Position numbers and translations under genes: made by a program. DNA of 64,000 nucleotides from assembly GCF_007858285.1 (NCBI RefSeq), contig NZ_VFIL01000005.1, positions 248,001 to 312,000 on the forward strand, in the 5' to 3' direction. Positions 52,317 through 60,746 of this stretch are shown here, one piece after another. Origin of the DNA: Pseudomonas brenneri. GTDB taxonomy: Bacteria > Pseudomonadota > Gammaproteobacteria > Pseudomonadales > Pseudomonadaceae. Below the pieces are notes generated by a model. It ran no database searches and was not told the DNA's origin. It saw only the letters and a program-made list of their open reading frames with translations. Position 1 is the stretch's first letter, and the number at the start of each line of letters is the position of its first letter.

Positions 52317-53395
52317 GGTTGCACCGCCGCGAGCACGCGCTTGAGCAGTTCGTTGTGGCGATAGCTGCCGTCACGGTCATCGCCGTAGCGCACGATCACC
52401 AGCTTTGCCTCGGGCAACACATATAACGCCTGGCCCCAATGCCCCAGCGCCGCGAAGGTATCGTCGGGCGCATCTGGCCAGGGCCGTGGGGTGCCTTGTG
52501 CCTCGCGGTTGAGCCACCAATGGCCACCCGGCACAGCACTGTCCTGCCCGGCCTGGTATTGCGCTACAGGTTGCCGGTTGAACGCGACCCAGTCCTTGGG
52601 CAGCAACTGCCGCTCGCCCCACCGCCCATCCCGTGCCATCAACAAGCCAATCCGCGCCAAGTCGCGGGCGGTCATATAGGCATAGGACGAGGCGACAAAG
52701 GTTTCATTGGCGTCACTTTCCCAGGCCGCACTGCGAATACCCAGGGGCGTGAACAACGCGGTCCACGGGTAATCGACATAGGCCTTGTGCCCGAGCATGC
52801 CCTTGAGGGCGGCGGACAGCAGGTTGCTGTCACCACTGGAGTAGCGAAACGCCTGGTCCGGCGCGGCGAAGGGGGTGGTATCAGCGGCAAACTGCGCCAT
52901 ATCGGCGCGGCCACGGGTGTAGAGCATGGCCACTACCGAGGATTTCAGCGGTGCGTATTCGTAGTCTTCCTGCCAGTCCAGGCCTGAGGTCCAGTTCAGC
53001 AGGTGTGCCAGGGTGATGTTCGGGTGCTGTTTCATCGGCGGATAAAAACGCGCGGCAGGGTCGCTCAGTTTGAAGCGGTTCTCGCCGTAGGCAACGCCCA
53101 ACACCGTGGCCATCAGGCTTTTGCTGATGGACCAGGTCAAGTGCGGCGTGGTGGCGGTAGTGGGGGCGGCGTAGTGTTCATAAATGACTTCGCCGTCCCG
53201 AATCACCAACAGCGCGTCGGTGCGGATGCCTGCGTGGGTGATGTCATTGCGTGCCGGGAACGCATAGTCCTCCAGCGCCTTGACGGCAGGGCCGGCCAAT
53301 TGCGCGCCCTGGGGCCAATCCTTCGCCGGCCAGGCCTGAGCATGTGCGTTAACAGTGAACAGCAGTAAGGCGACGCACAGCAGGCCTTTGACCAT
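52313..53395 (-). CDS. Beta-lactamase/class C-type serine hydrolase
   Basis: Protein of 360 residues with a signal peptide ending at VNAHAQA (about residue 21). The nucleophile motif SISK is at residues 89-92 (Ser89, Lys92), with the second motif YSSGDSN in the expected place. The fold is that of class C beta-lactamases, D-alanyl-D-alanine carboxypeptidases and 6-aminohexanoate-dimer hydrolases. The last group is the closest in motif style. ATG 53395 starts the signal peptide. Antibiotic resistance should not be inferred. Confidence 0.88.
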   Translation of the reverse strand: MVKGLLCVALLLFTVNAHAQAWPAKDWPQGAQLAGPAVKALEDYAFPARNDITHAGIRTDALLVIRDGEVIYEHYAAPTTATTPHLTWSISKSLMATVLGVAYGENRFKLSDPAARFYPPMKQHPNITLAHLLNWTSGLDWQEDYEYAPLKSSVVAMLYTRGRADMAQFAADTTPFAAPDQAFRYSSGDSNLLSAALKGMLGHKAYVDYPWTALFTPLGIRSAAWESDANETFVASSYAYMTARDLARIGLLMARDGRWGERQLLPKDWVAFNRQPVAQYQAGQDSAVPGGHWWLNREAQGTPRPWPDAPDDTFAALGHWGQALYVLPEAKLVIVRYGDDRDGSYRHNELLKRVLAAVQP

Positions 53396-53453
53396 GGGCA
53401 AGCACTCGGGGGCATTCAAACCGGCGAGCCTAATGCAGATAAATGACGGTTTG

Positions 53454-53475
53454 GCGACAAGCCCGCTCCCACACA
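53454..53475. repeat. Single REP half-element
   Basis: GGCGACAAGCCCGCTCCCACAC is one half of the TGTGGGAGCGGGC REP, without its inverted partner, between the serine hydrolase start and the next gene's stop. Confidence 0.6.
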
Positions 53476-53489
53476 CGCTCATCCCACAG

Positions 53490-54368
53490 TCAGAGAGGGG
53501 GTGGGTTCAGGGCTTTTTCCAGGCGTTTGGCCCGGGCGCTGGCGGCGAGGTCCAGCACGGCCTGGTCGCGCTGCCACATAGCGGCCCACTGCCCAGCAGC
53601 CATCGCGTCATTAACCTGCGGCTTCAGCGCCTCGAACTGTGCAAACAAGCCCCCCAGCAACACATGCCCCGCCGCCGAGGCCGTGGGCTGGCGAATGACC
53701 TCGGCGCAGCCGGCCAGCAACGCCAATAGCTGCAAACGCAGGGCCTGGGGCCAATCACACTCCTGGCCGATGCCATGCAGCCAGGCGGTCATCGCGCTCA
53801 ATACATAGGTGTCCTCCAGCGTGCGGAAGGGTTTGACGTAATCGTCCCAACCATCCCCCGGCAAACGCTCGCAGGCGGCATGGTCGAGGTGGACGCGCCC
53901 GTGACTGATGTCGGGCATCAACGGGATCGCAGGCAAGGGCTCCACACGTACGCCGGGCTCACCGGCCAGGACCACCGCCAGGCTCAGGCGCGGTTTTTCA
54001 CCAACGGCCTCGCTGCGCGCGGCGATCAGCAGCCAGTCGGCCGCATCGCCGGCGGTGACGAAGTCCTTGCGCCCACTCAGGCGCAGGTCGTCCAGGCGTG
54101 TCTGCATGTCCAGCGGGCGCAGGCTGCGCTGTTCGGTCGCACATAAAGCACCCAGGCTGTGGGGCGCGCTGGGCCATAACGCGCGCAAAGCGGCTTGATA
54201 GCCCACCAGAAACGCCAGGCCAGGCGTGGCCATCAGGCGCGCGCCCTGTGTTGCCAGCTCAAAGGGCGCCACCGGCCCCAGACGCTGTAATAAAACGCTG
54301 TAGCCCTCGGCCAGGTTGGCGTGGACGGGCAGTCGGTCAGCTCGATCGAGCAAAGCGTGCCAGGGCAT
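53490..54368 (-). CDS. Shortened acyl-CoA dehydrogenase-like protein
   Basis: Protein of 292 residues, against about 380 in the family. It resembles the middle and C-terminal domains of acyl-CoA dehydrogenases (beta-domain-like RLSGRKDFVTAGDAADWLLIAARSE, then a helical part), but the N-terminal helical domain is reduced and no catalytic Glu block is visible. It may be a non-catalytic or altered FAD protein. ATG 54368 has AAGGAG 6 bases upstream. It is divergent from olsB. Confidence 0.75.
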   Translation of the reverse strand: MPWHALLDRADRLPVHANLAEGYSVLLQRLGPVAPFELATQGARLMATPGLAFLVGYQAALRALWPSAPHSLGALCATEQRSLRPLDMQTRLDDLRLSGRKDFVTAGDAADWLLIAARSEAVGEKPRLSLAVVLAGEPGVRVEPLPAIPLMPDISHGRVHLDHAACERLPGDGWDDYVKPFRTLEDTYVLSAMTAWLHGIGQECDWPQALRLQLLALLAGCAEVIRQPTASAAGHVLLGGLFAQFEALKPQVNDAMAAGQWAAMWQRDQAVLDLAASARAKRLEKALNPPPL

Positions 54369-54498
54369 GGAAGGCTCCTTGGGGGCTGTCATCTAAGCGT
54401 CACCGTAGATTCATGGAGATGACACCGGGGGTACATAGCCTGACTTTGCACAACAAAGTCGACTGGCCGCAACCCTGGCCGGCACCTGGAGACTCGCC

Positions 54499-55254
54499 AT
54501 GACTCAGATCGCCCGCATCAGTGACACCGGCAATGAACGCCGTCTGCAAGCCGAACGCCTGATCGGCGCCCAGGCCTTGCAGGAAGCCCAGGCCCTGCGT
54601 TTCACCGTTTTCAGTGGCGAGTTCAATGCCAAGCTGAAAGGTGCGGAGCTGGGCCTGGACATGGATGACTATGATGTTCACTGCAGCCACATTGGCGTAC
54701 GGGACTTGAACACTGGGCGACTGGTTGCCACCACCCGGCTGCTGGATCACCAGGCGGCCAGCACCTTGGGCCGGTTCTATAGCGAAGAAGAGTTCAGCCT
54801 GCATGGCCTGCTGCACCTGCAGGGGCCGATCCTGGAGATTGGCCGTACCTGCGTCGACCCGGCCTACCGCAACGGCGGCACCATCGCCGTGTTGTGGGGC
54901 GAGTTGGCTGAAGTCCTCAATCAGGGTGGCTACAGCTACCTGATGGGCTGCGCGAGCATCCCGATGCACGACGGTGGCATCCAGGCCCACGCGATCATGC
55001 AGCGCCTGCGCGAACGCTATCTGTGCAACGAACACTTGCGTGCCGAGCCGAAAAAACCCCTGCCGTACCTGGACCTGCCGTCCAACGTCATCGCCGAAAT
55101 GCCGCCGCTGCTCAAGGCTTATATGCGCCTGGGCGCGAAGATCTGCGGCGAGCCATGCTGGGACGAGGACTTCCAGGTGGCCGACGTGTTCATCCTGCTC
55201 AAGCGCGACGAGTTGTGCCCGCGTTATGCCCGCCACTTCAAGGCGGCCATGTGA
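54499..55254 (+). CDS. olsB: L-ornithine N(alpha)-acyltransferase OlsB
   Basis: GNAT-type acyltransferase of 251 residues that joins a 3-hydroxyacyl-ACP to ornithine, giving lyso-ornithine lipid. Typical blocks are [37 protein letters not shown] and [21 protein letters not shown], with [16 protein letters not shown] precedes the ATG. The gene overlaps olsA by 1 base (TGATG). Ornithine lipids replace phospholipids under phosphate limitation; regulation was not visible. Confidence 0.92.
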   Translation: MTQIARISDTGNERRLQAERLIGAQALQEAQALRFTVFSGEFNAKLKGAELGLDMDDYDVHCSHIGVRDLNTGRLVATTRLLDHQAASTLGRFYSEEEFSLHGLLHLQGPILEIGRTCVDPAYRNGGTIAVLWGELAEVLNQGGYSYLMGCASIPMHDGGIQAHAIMQRLRERYLCNEHLRAEPKKPLPYLDLPSNVIAEMPPLLKAYMRLGAKICGEPCWDEDFQVADVFILLKRDELCPRYARHFKAAM

Positions 55255-56048
55255 TGGGCCGCCTGCGGGTCTACGGGCGGATCGCCCGCGTGCTGCTGGT
55301 GGTCGGCCTGGGCTTGAGCATGGCCGGTGTGTTTGGCCTGTTCGAACGCCTGGGCGTGGCCAATTCCATGGTGCGGCGCCAGCGCTGGTCGCGGTTTTTC
55401 ATGGCGCGCCTTGGCAATGCCCTGCCCTTTCGCGTCACGGTGCACGGTGAACTGCCGCAACAGCCGATGCTGTGGGTCAGCAACCATGTGTCGTGGACCG
55501 ATATCCCGTTGCTGGGTATGGTCGCGCCGCTGTCCTTCCTGTCCAAGGCCGAAGTGCGCACCTGGCCGGTGGCCGGTTGGCTGGCGGCCAAGGCCGGTAG
55601 CCTGTTTATCCGTCGCGGCTCGGGTGACAGCCAATTGATCCGCAAGCAGATGACCCGTCACCTGCTGCAAAAACATCCGCTGCTGATGTTCCCGGAAGGC
55701 ACCACCACGGATGGCCGCAGCCTGCGTACTTTCCATGGCCGGCTGCTGGCCAGTGCGATAGATGCCGACGTAGCCCTGCAACCGGTGGCTATCCGTTATT
55801 TGCGCGCTGGTCAGGTTGACCCGCTGGCGCCGTTTATTGGCGACGATGATTTGCTCTCGCACCTGATGCGCCTGTTTGCCAATGATCAGGGCGATGTGGA
55901 GATTCACCTGCTCAAGCCGATTGCCTGCGCCGGGCAGGAGCGTGCGGCGCTGGCGTATCAGGCGCAGCAGGCGGTGCAGAAGGCGTTGTTCGGCGAGGTG
56001 GCCCTGCCAGCAGAACCAAGGCAAATAGGAACATTGGCAGCTGCATGA
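55254..56048 (+). CDS. olsA: Lyso-ornithine lipid O-acyltransferase OlsA
   Basis: PlsC-family acyltransferase of 264 residues. An N-terminal hydrophobic helix (about residues 7-28) anchors it. The acyltransferase motifs are NHVSWTDIPLL (HX4D-type, about residues 79-89) and FPEGTTTDGRSLRTFHGRLL (about 144-163). It adds the second acyl chain to lyso-ornithine lipid. Translation is coupled to olsB through the TGATG overlap. Confidence 0.92.
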   Translation: MGRLRVYGRIARVLLVVGLGLSMAGVFGLFERLGVANSMVRRQRWSRFFMARLGNALPFRVTVHGELPQQPMLWVSNHVSWTDIPLLGMVAPLSFLSKAEVRTWPVAGWLAAKAGSLFIRRGSGDSQLIRKQMTRHLLQKHPLLMFPEGTTTDGRSLRTFHGRLLASAIDADVALQPVAIRYLRAGQVDPLAPFIGDDDLLSHLMRLFANDQGDVEIHLLKPIACAGQERAALAYQAQQAVQKALFGEVALPAEPRQIGTLAAA

Positions 56049-56055
56049 GCCTCCC

Positions 56056-56185
56056 TGTAGGAGCGAGCTTGGCTCCGGGCGGCGTTCCGACGAAGAACCT
56101 GAGAGCGCCGCGATAAACCAGATGTGCTGCGTTATCGTTGACGTTCTTCGTCGGAACGCCGCCCGGAGCCAAGCTCGCTCCTACA
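56056..56185. repeat. Extended REPIN between olsA and acpH
   Basis: TGTAGGAGCGAGCTTGGCTC at the left is mirrored at the right end. The arms are unusually long because GGCTCCGGGCGGCGTTCCGACGAAGAAC is inserted after the REP core and repeated in inverse orientation. It overlaps the last codons of acpH. Confidence 0.86.
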
Positions 56186-56762
56186 TAGAGGCAGTGTGTT
56201 GGGCGGCAAATACCTGCAACTGGGGGTAGAACACCCGGAAATCCTCGCTCAACGGCTCATACAGCACCCGCAATTCCTGCATCGCCTGGCCCAGTTCCTC
56301 GGGTTGGCTCAGGCGCCGGGAAATCCCCCGCAGCACTTGCTCCATCACCGCAAACTCGCGGTAGGAGCCCAGCCAGTCATCAGCCGCCATGTACGGCGCA
56401 ATCTGCGCCAGGCGCCCCGGCAGCTGCGGTTCGGCCGCCAGTACCTGATAAACCTGGGAAGTAAAGCGCTCCAGCGGTTGATCGGCATACAGCGCCCAAT
56501 CCCGCGCCAGGCAATGGTCAAAAAACACGTCGAGAACGATCCCCGCGTAACGCCGCCGCGTCAGGCTAAAGCGCGACAACGCCTGCCCGACCCGTGGATG
56601 GCTGTCGGTAAATCGGTCGATTGAGCGATGCAGTTGAATGGCCGCCTCGATTTGCGGGCGGTACTGGCCCTGCAGGCGGCCTTTGACGAAATCGCCATAG
56701 AGGCTACCCAGCAGTTGTGCAGGAAGTTGGCCGCCGAGGTGCAGATGTGCGAGATAATTCAT
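56181..56762 (-). CDS. acpH: ACP phosphodiesterase AcpH (DUF479 family)
   Basis: Protein of 193 residues starting MNYLAHLHLGG, the family signature, with GDFVKGRLQGQYRPQIEAAIQLHRSIDRFTDSHP (about residues 22-56) containing the conserved His and Asp of the HD-like site. AcpH removes 4'-phosphopantetheine from acyl carrier protein. ATG 56762 is chosen because the N-terminus then matches the family. Its last codon and stop lie inside the REPIN end. Confidence 0.9.
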   Translation of the reverse strand: MNYLAHLHLGGQLPAQLLGSLYGDFVKGRLQGQYRPQIEAAIQLHRSIDRFTDSHPRVGQALSRFSLTRRRYAGIVLDVFFDHCLARDWALYADQPLERFTSQVYQVLAAEPQLPGRLAQIAPYMAADDWLGSYREFAVMEQVLRGISRRLSQPEELGQAMQELRVLYEPLSEDFRVFYPQLQVFAAQHTASM

Positions 56763-56801
56763 AGTGCGCAGTCTAGCACTGCCCACATCGTATCGTTATA
56801 A

Positions 56802-56855
56802 CCCGATATACCGATTTATCTGGTAACAAGATCAAATTCGTATTGGTATATCGGG
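56802..56855. promoter_or_regulatory. Large dyad operator upstream of the ArsR-family gene
   Basis: CCCGATATACC (56802-56812) and GGTATATCGGG (56845-56855) are perfect complements, and an extended 21-base arm matches at 18 positions. Two further ATATCG/CGATAT-like units follow before the start at 56917. This fits binding of the ArsR-type repressor to its own promoter. Confidence 0.65.
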
Positions 56856-56916
56856 ATATGACGATTTAAAGTTCGCCTCATCGCGATATAACGTTTTACC
56901 CACACCGAGCCCTGCC

Positions 56917-57231
56917 ATGTCCATTGACCTCGACGAAATAATAAAAGCCCTGGCACACCCAGTACGGCGAGACATTCTCAACTGGCTGAAAGACCCGAAA
57001 GTGCAGTTCCCCGAGCAAGTCCACAACCACGAGTACGGCATCTGCGCCGGCCAGATCGACCAGCGCTGCGGCCTGTCGCAGTCCACCGTGTCGGCGCACC
57101 TGGCCACCCTGCAACGGGCGGGATTGATCAGCAGCCAGAAAGTTGGCCAGTGGCACTTTTTCCGGCGCAATGAAGATGTGATCCACGACGTTATCCAAGC
57201 CATCACCCAAGAACTCAGCCCACCGCAGTAA
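56917..57231 (+). CDS. ArsR-family transcriptional repressor
   Basis: Winged-helix regulator of 104 residues with the recognition helix in GLSQSTVSAHLATLQRAGLIS (about residues 49-69). The classical metal-binding ELCVCDL box is absent: the equivalent stretch is YGICAGQIDQRCGL, with Cys at about 42 and 51. A redox or electrophile sensor using these Cys is more likely than a metal sensor. It is the first gene of the operon with the MFS and old-yellow-enzyme genes, 11 bases before the next start. Confidence 0.88.
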   Translation: MSIDLDEIIKALAHPVRRDILNWLKDPKVQFPEQVHNHEYGICAGQIDQRCGLSQSTVSAHLATLQRAGLISSQKVGQWHFFRRNEDVIHDVIQAITQELSPPQ

Positions 57232-57242
57232 AGGATTCCACA

Positions 57243-58409
57243 ATGCCTCTCTCGCTACTCATACTGGCCTTAAGCGCCTTCGCCATCGGCACCACCGAAT
57301 TCGTCATCATGGGCCTGTTGCCCGATGTGGCGGCCGACCTCGGTGTGTCGATCCCTGGCGCTGGCTGGCTGGTGACCGGCTACGCCCTGGGCGTGGCCAT
57401 TGGTGCCCCCTTCATGGCACTGGCCACCGCCAAGCTGCCGCGCAAGGCGGCCCTGGTAGCGTTGATGGGCATTTTCATCATCGGCAACCTGCTCTGCGCC
57501 CTGGCCAGTGACTACAACGTGCTGATGTTTGCCCGGGTAGTCACCGCGTTGTGCCACGGTGCGTTCTTCGGGATCGGTTCGGTGGTGGCCGCCAACCTGG
57601 TGCCGGCCAACAAGCGCGCCTCGGCGGTGGCTCTGATGTTTACCGGATTGACCCTGGCCAATGTGCTCGGTGTGCCCTTGGGCACCGCACTGGGCCAGGA
57701 AGCCGGTTGGCGTTCGACCTTCTGGGCCGTGACGGTGATTGGCGTGATTGCGTTGATCGGCCTGATCCGCTTCCTGCCGGCCAAGCGCGATGAAGAAAAA
57801 CTCGACATGCGCGCCGAACTGGCGGCCCTCAAGGGTGCCGGGATCTGGTTGTCGTTGAGCATGACCGCACTGTTTGCCGCGTCAATGTTCACCCTCTTCA
57901 CCTACGTCGCGCCGCTGCTGGGCGATGTCACCGGCATCTCGCCCAAAGGCGTGACCTGGACCCTGCTGCTGATCGGCCTGGGCCTGACCGTGGGCAACAT
58001 CATCGGCGGCAAGCTGGCGGACAAACGCCTGGCGGCCACCCTGATCGGCGTATTCATCAGCATGGCCGTGGTGTCCACTGCCTTGACCTGGACCAGCGTC
58101 GCCATTATCCCCACCGAAATCACCCTGTTCCTCTGGGCCACCGCTTCGTTTGCTGCCGTCCCGGCATTGCAGATCAACGTGGTGACCTTCGGCAAGGCCG
58201 CGCCCAACCTGGTGTCGACCCTGAATATCGGCGCTTTCAACATCGGTAATGCCCTGGGCGCCTGGGTCGGCGGCAGCGTGATTGCCCACGGCTTCGGCCT
58301 GACCAGCGTGCCGTTGGCGGCTGCGGCCCTGGCGATCCTGGCGCTGGTGGTCACGCTGATCACGTTCCGCCAGAGCGGCGATGCCGACCTGGCCCCGGCC
58401 ACTAACTAA
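57243..58409 (+). CDS. MFS exporter, AraJ/YdhP-type
   Basis: Protein of 388 residues with 12 predicted helices. It starts ALSAFAIGTTEFVIMGLLPDVAADLGVSI, the hallmark of the AraJ/NepI/YdhP drug:H+ antiporter group, and continues AATAKLPRKAAL-type loop 2-3. It is in the same operon as the ArsR-like repressor and the ene-reductase, so it may export an electrophile or its reduction product. Confidence 0.9.
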   Translation: MPLSLLILALSAFAIGTTEFVIMGLLPDVAADLGVSIPGAGWLVTGYALGVAIGAPFMALATAKLPRKAALVALMGIFIIGNLLCALASDYNVLMFARVVTALCHGAFFGIGSVVAANLVPANKRASAVALMFTGLTLANVLGVPLGTALGQEAGWRSTFWAVTVIGVIALIGLIRFLPAKRDEEKLDMRAELAALKGAGIWLSLSMTALFAASMFTLFTYVAPLLGDVTGISPKGVTWTLLLIGLGLTVGNIIGGKLADKRLAATLIGVFISMAVVSTALTWTSVAIIPTEITLFLWATASFAAVPALQINVVTFGKAAPNLVSTLNIGAFNIGNALGAWVGGSVIAHGFGLTSVPLAAAALAILALVVTLITFRQSGDADLAPATN

Positions 58410-58435
58410 TCACTTAGAACAGACGAGTGTTTGCG

Positions 58436-59491
58436 ATGACGACTATTTTCGATCCGATCAAACTGGGTGATGTGCAGCTGTCGAACCGCATCATCATGGC
58501 CCCGCTGACCCGCTGCCGTGCCGACGCCGGCCGCGTGCCCAATGCGCTGATGGCTGAATACTATGTGCAGCGGGCGTCAGCCGGGCTGATCCTCAGCGAA
58601 GCCACCTCGGTGACGCCGATGGGCGTGGGTTACCCGGACACACCGGGCATCTGGTCCAACGACCAGGTGCGCGGCTGGGCCAACATCACCAAGGCCGTGC
58701 ATGGCGCAGGCGGCAAGATTTTCCTGCAACTGTGGCATGTGGGGCGTGTCTCCCACACGTCCTACCTCGATGGCGAGAGCCCGGTGGCACCGAGCGCCAT
58801 CCAGCCGGCAGGCCATGTCAGCCTGGTGCGTCCGTTGGCCGAATACCCGACCCCACGCGCCCTGGAAACGGCGGAAATCGCCGATATCGTCGACGCCTAC
58901 CGCGTGGGCGCCGAGAACGCCAAGGCTGCCGGTTTTGACGGCGTGGAAGTGCATGGTGCCAACGGCTACCTGCTCGACCAGTTCCTGCAAAGCAGCACCA
59001 ACCAGCGCACCGACCAGTACGGCGGTTCCCTGGAAAACCGTGCACGACTGTTGCTGGAAGTGACTGACGCCGCGATCGAAGTCTGGGGCGCCGGTCGTGT
59101 CGGTGTGCACTTGTCACCCCGGGCTGACGCCCATGACATGGGCGATGACAACCTGGCAGAAACGTTCACCTACGTGGCCAGCGAACTGGGCAAGCGTGGC
59201 ATCGCGTTTATCTGCGCACGCGAGAAAGAAGCCGGTGACAGCCTTGGCCCGCAATTGAAAGCCGCGTTCGGTGGACCGTACATCGCCAACGAACGCTTCA
59301 CCAAGGACAGCGCCAATACCTGGCTGGCCTCGGGCAAGGCCGATGCAGTGGCCTTTGGCGTGCCGTTTATCGCCAACCCGGACTTGCCGGCGCGCCTGAA
59401 GGCCGATGCGCCGCTGAATGAAGCCAACCCGCAGACGTTCTACGGTAAAGGCCCGGTCGGTTACATCGACTACCCGACCCTGGCGCTCTGA
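58436..59491 (+). CDS. Old yellow enzyme-family alkene/N-ethylmaleimide reductase
   Basis: FMN-dependent reductase of 351 residues (NemA/XenB type). Residues seen: MAPLTRCRAD, the substrate-binding FDGVEVHGANGYLLDQFLQ (His and Asn pair), QYGGSLENRARLLLE and VAFGVPFIANPDL. It reduces activated C=C bonds with NAD(P)H. The start at 58436 matches the family N-terminus; the ATG at 58427 is 3 codons longer. Last gene of the ArsR-MFS-reductase operon. Confidence 0.93.
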   Translation: MTTIFDPIKLGDVQLSNRIIMAPLTRCRADAGRVPNALMAEYYVQRASAGLILSEATSVTPMGVGYPDTPGIWSNDQVRGWANITKAVHGAGGKIFLQLWHVGRVSHTSYLDGESPVAPSAIQPAGHVSLVRPLAEYPTPRALETAEIADIVDAYRVGAENAKAAGFDGVEVHGANGYLLDQFLQSSTNQRTDQYGGSLENRARLLLEVTDAAIEVWGAGRVGVHLSPRADAHDMGDDNLAETFTYVASELGKRGIAFICAREKEAGDSLGPQLKAAFGGPYIANERFTKDSANTWLASGKADAVAFGVPFIANPDLPARLKADAPLNEANPQTFYGKGPVGYIDYPTLAL

Positions 59492-59502
59492 CCCAGCCTC
59501 CC

Positions 59503-59602
59503 TGTAGGAGCGAGCTTGCTCGCGAAGAACGTAAACGATAACGCCGTGCATCTGGTTAATTGCGGCGCTCTCAGGTTCTTCGCGAGCAAGCTCGCTCCTA
59601 CA
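59503..59602. repeat. REPIN after the alkene reductase gene
   Basis: TGTAGGAGCGAGCTTGCTCGCGAAGAA at the left is mirrored by TTCTTCGCGAGCAAGCTCGCTCCTACA at the right, the same variant as at 8452. Three copies of GAAAAGCA follow at 59603-59626. Confidence 0.88.
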
Positions 59603-59625
59603 GAAAAGCAGAAAAGCAGAAAAGC

Positions 59626-59657
59626 AAAAGCCCCGGCTCGCGAGAGCCGGGGCTTTT
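59626..59657 (+). terminator. Strong rho-independent terminator of the reductase operon
   Basis: AAAAGCCCCGGCTC pairs over 14 bases with GAGCCGGGGCTTTT around a GCGA tetraloop, followed by a T run. The remainder of the gap (59660-59848) holds no gene that I can support. Confidence 0.92.
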
Positions 59658-59848
59658 TTATGCGTGCGGTCCTGTGGGAAACATTCCTTCACAGCAATGC
59701 AACAATATTGCTACAAAATACTTAGCCGGCTACCTTTCAACCCAGCGCCAGCGCGTATATAAAGTCACCCCACAAATAAGCCGCAAGGACGATTGACCGT
59801 CATTGGGCTTTACTGTTGACACAAGCGGGCACAATTACGCATTTTGTA

Positions 59849-60481
59849 TCAATTGCGCAGGCTGGGGCTCAAACGCAGCATGTCCAGCCCTATATCAACC
59901 AGACGCTCGGCCTGCTGATACAGCTCAAAGCTGTCAGGCACCAGTAGCCACTGGCCAACAAGCCCGTTGATGTAGGCATGAATGCACACCGCCCCGCGCG
60001 CGGTGTCGAGGTTTTCCGGGAGTTGCCCGCGGTGGACTGCATTGCGCAGTGTCAGGCCGATACGCAGGTTGCACTCAAGGCTGTGGGTCTGGCGCTGACG
60101 GCGCATGTCGCACATTTCGTCGGTAAATTCGCACTTATGAAACAGGATCTCATTGATGCGCCGAGTTTTCGGGTCCAGGGCCACCTGATGAAAAAGATGG
60201 ATCAGCAGCTTGCGCATGCAGCCCAGCGGATCTACCTCATCCTCGCTTTCACTGGCCCTGGCCAATTCGTCCAGGGGTTCGTGCAGCGTGTCGAGCAGTG
60301 CCTGCAACAGGTCCGATTTGTTGCTGAAGTGCCAATAGATCGCGCCCCGCGTCACACCCGCCCGCGCCGCGATATCCGCCAGCGTAGTGCGCGCAACGCC
60401 GCGCTCATAAAAGGCTTGCTCGGCAGCTTCAAGGATCTGGCTACGCGTCTCCTGAGCTTCCTCTTTGGTACGACGAACCAT
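59849..60481 (-). CDS. ttgR: TetR-family repressor of the RND pump (TtgR/EmhR/AcrR-like)
   Basis: Protein of 210 residues. The N-terminal helix-turn-helix is [29 protein letters not shown] (about residues 30-58). The ligand domain continues through [15 protein letters not shown] and [16 protein letters not shown]. Similarity in pattern is to TtgR/EmhR, which bind aromatic compounds and flavonoids. It is divergent from the adaptor gene with 265 bases between, where the operator lies. The symbol is by orthology to the divergent position. Confidence 0.9.
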   Translation of the reverse strand: MVRRTKEEAQETRSQILEAAEQAFYERGVARTTLADIAARAGVTRGAIYWHFSNKSDLLQALLDTLHEPLDELARASESEDEVDPLGCMRKLLIHLFHQVALDPKTRRINEILFHKCEFTDEMCDMRRQRQTHSLECNLRIGLTLRNAVHRGQLPENLDTARGAVCIHAYINGLVGQWLLVPDSFELYQQAERLVDIGLDMLRLSPSLRN

Positions 60482-60627
60482 GGCAGTAACACCTCAATCA
60501 GGACACGAGCGGTGGTTGATAACCACCATCTGAATAATTATGGGACGACGCCTTCATGGGCATCGAACGTACTAGAATCGAGGCTTACAGCGTTGCTTTG
60601 TAAGGAATCCGCGAAGCCTGTCAAGAG

Positions 60628-60655
60628 TTTACAAACAACCATGAACGTAAGTATA
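60628..60655. promoter_or_regulatory. TtgR/EmhR-type operator and pump promoter
   Basis: TTTACAAACAACCATGAACG-TAAGTATA is nearly the ttgABC/ttgR operator as I remember it. It lies midway in the divergent gap between the repressor (start 60481) and adaptor (start 60747) and would let the repressor control both. Confidence 0.75.
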
Positions 60656-60746
60656 TTGCCTAGCAAGCTACTTATCTACTCAATGCCTGTTTTTTACCCT
60701 TCCACACTTCTTGTGCGCATTGAGCGCGCCTGACCCGAGGATCTTC

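Noticed and set aside
52313..53395. Antibiotic-resistance beta-lactamase
   Set aside because: The SxxK fold is shared with peptidases and esterases, and coupling to a small unknown protein does not fit ampC.
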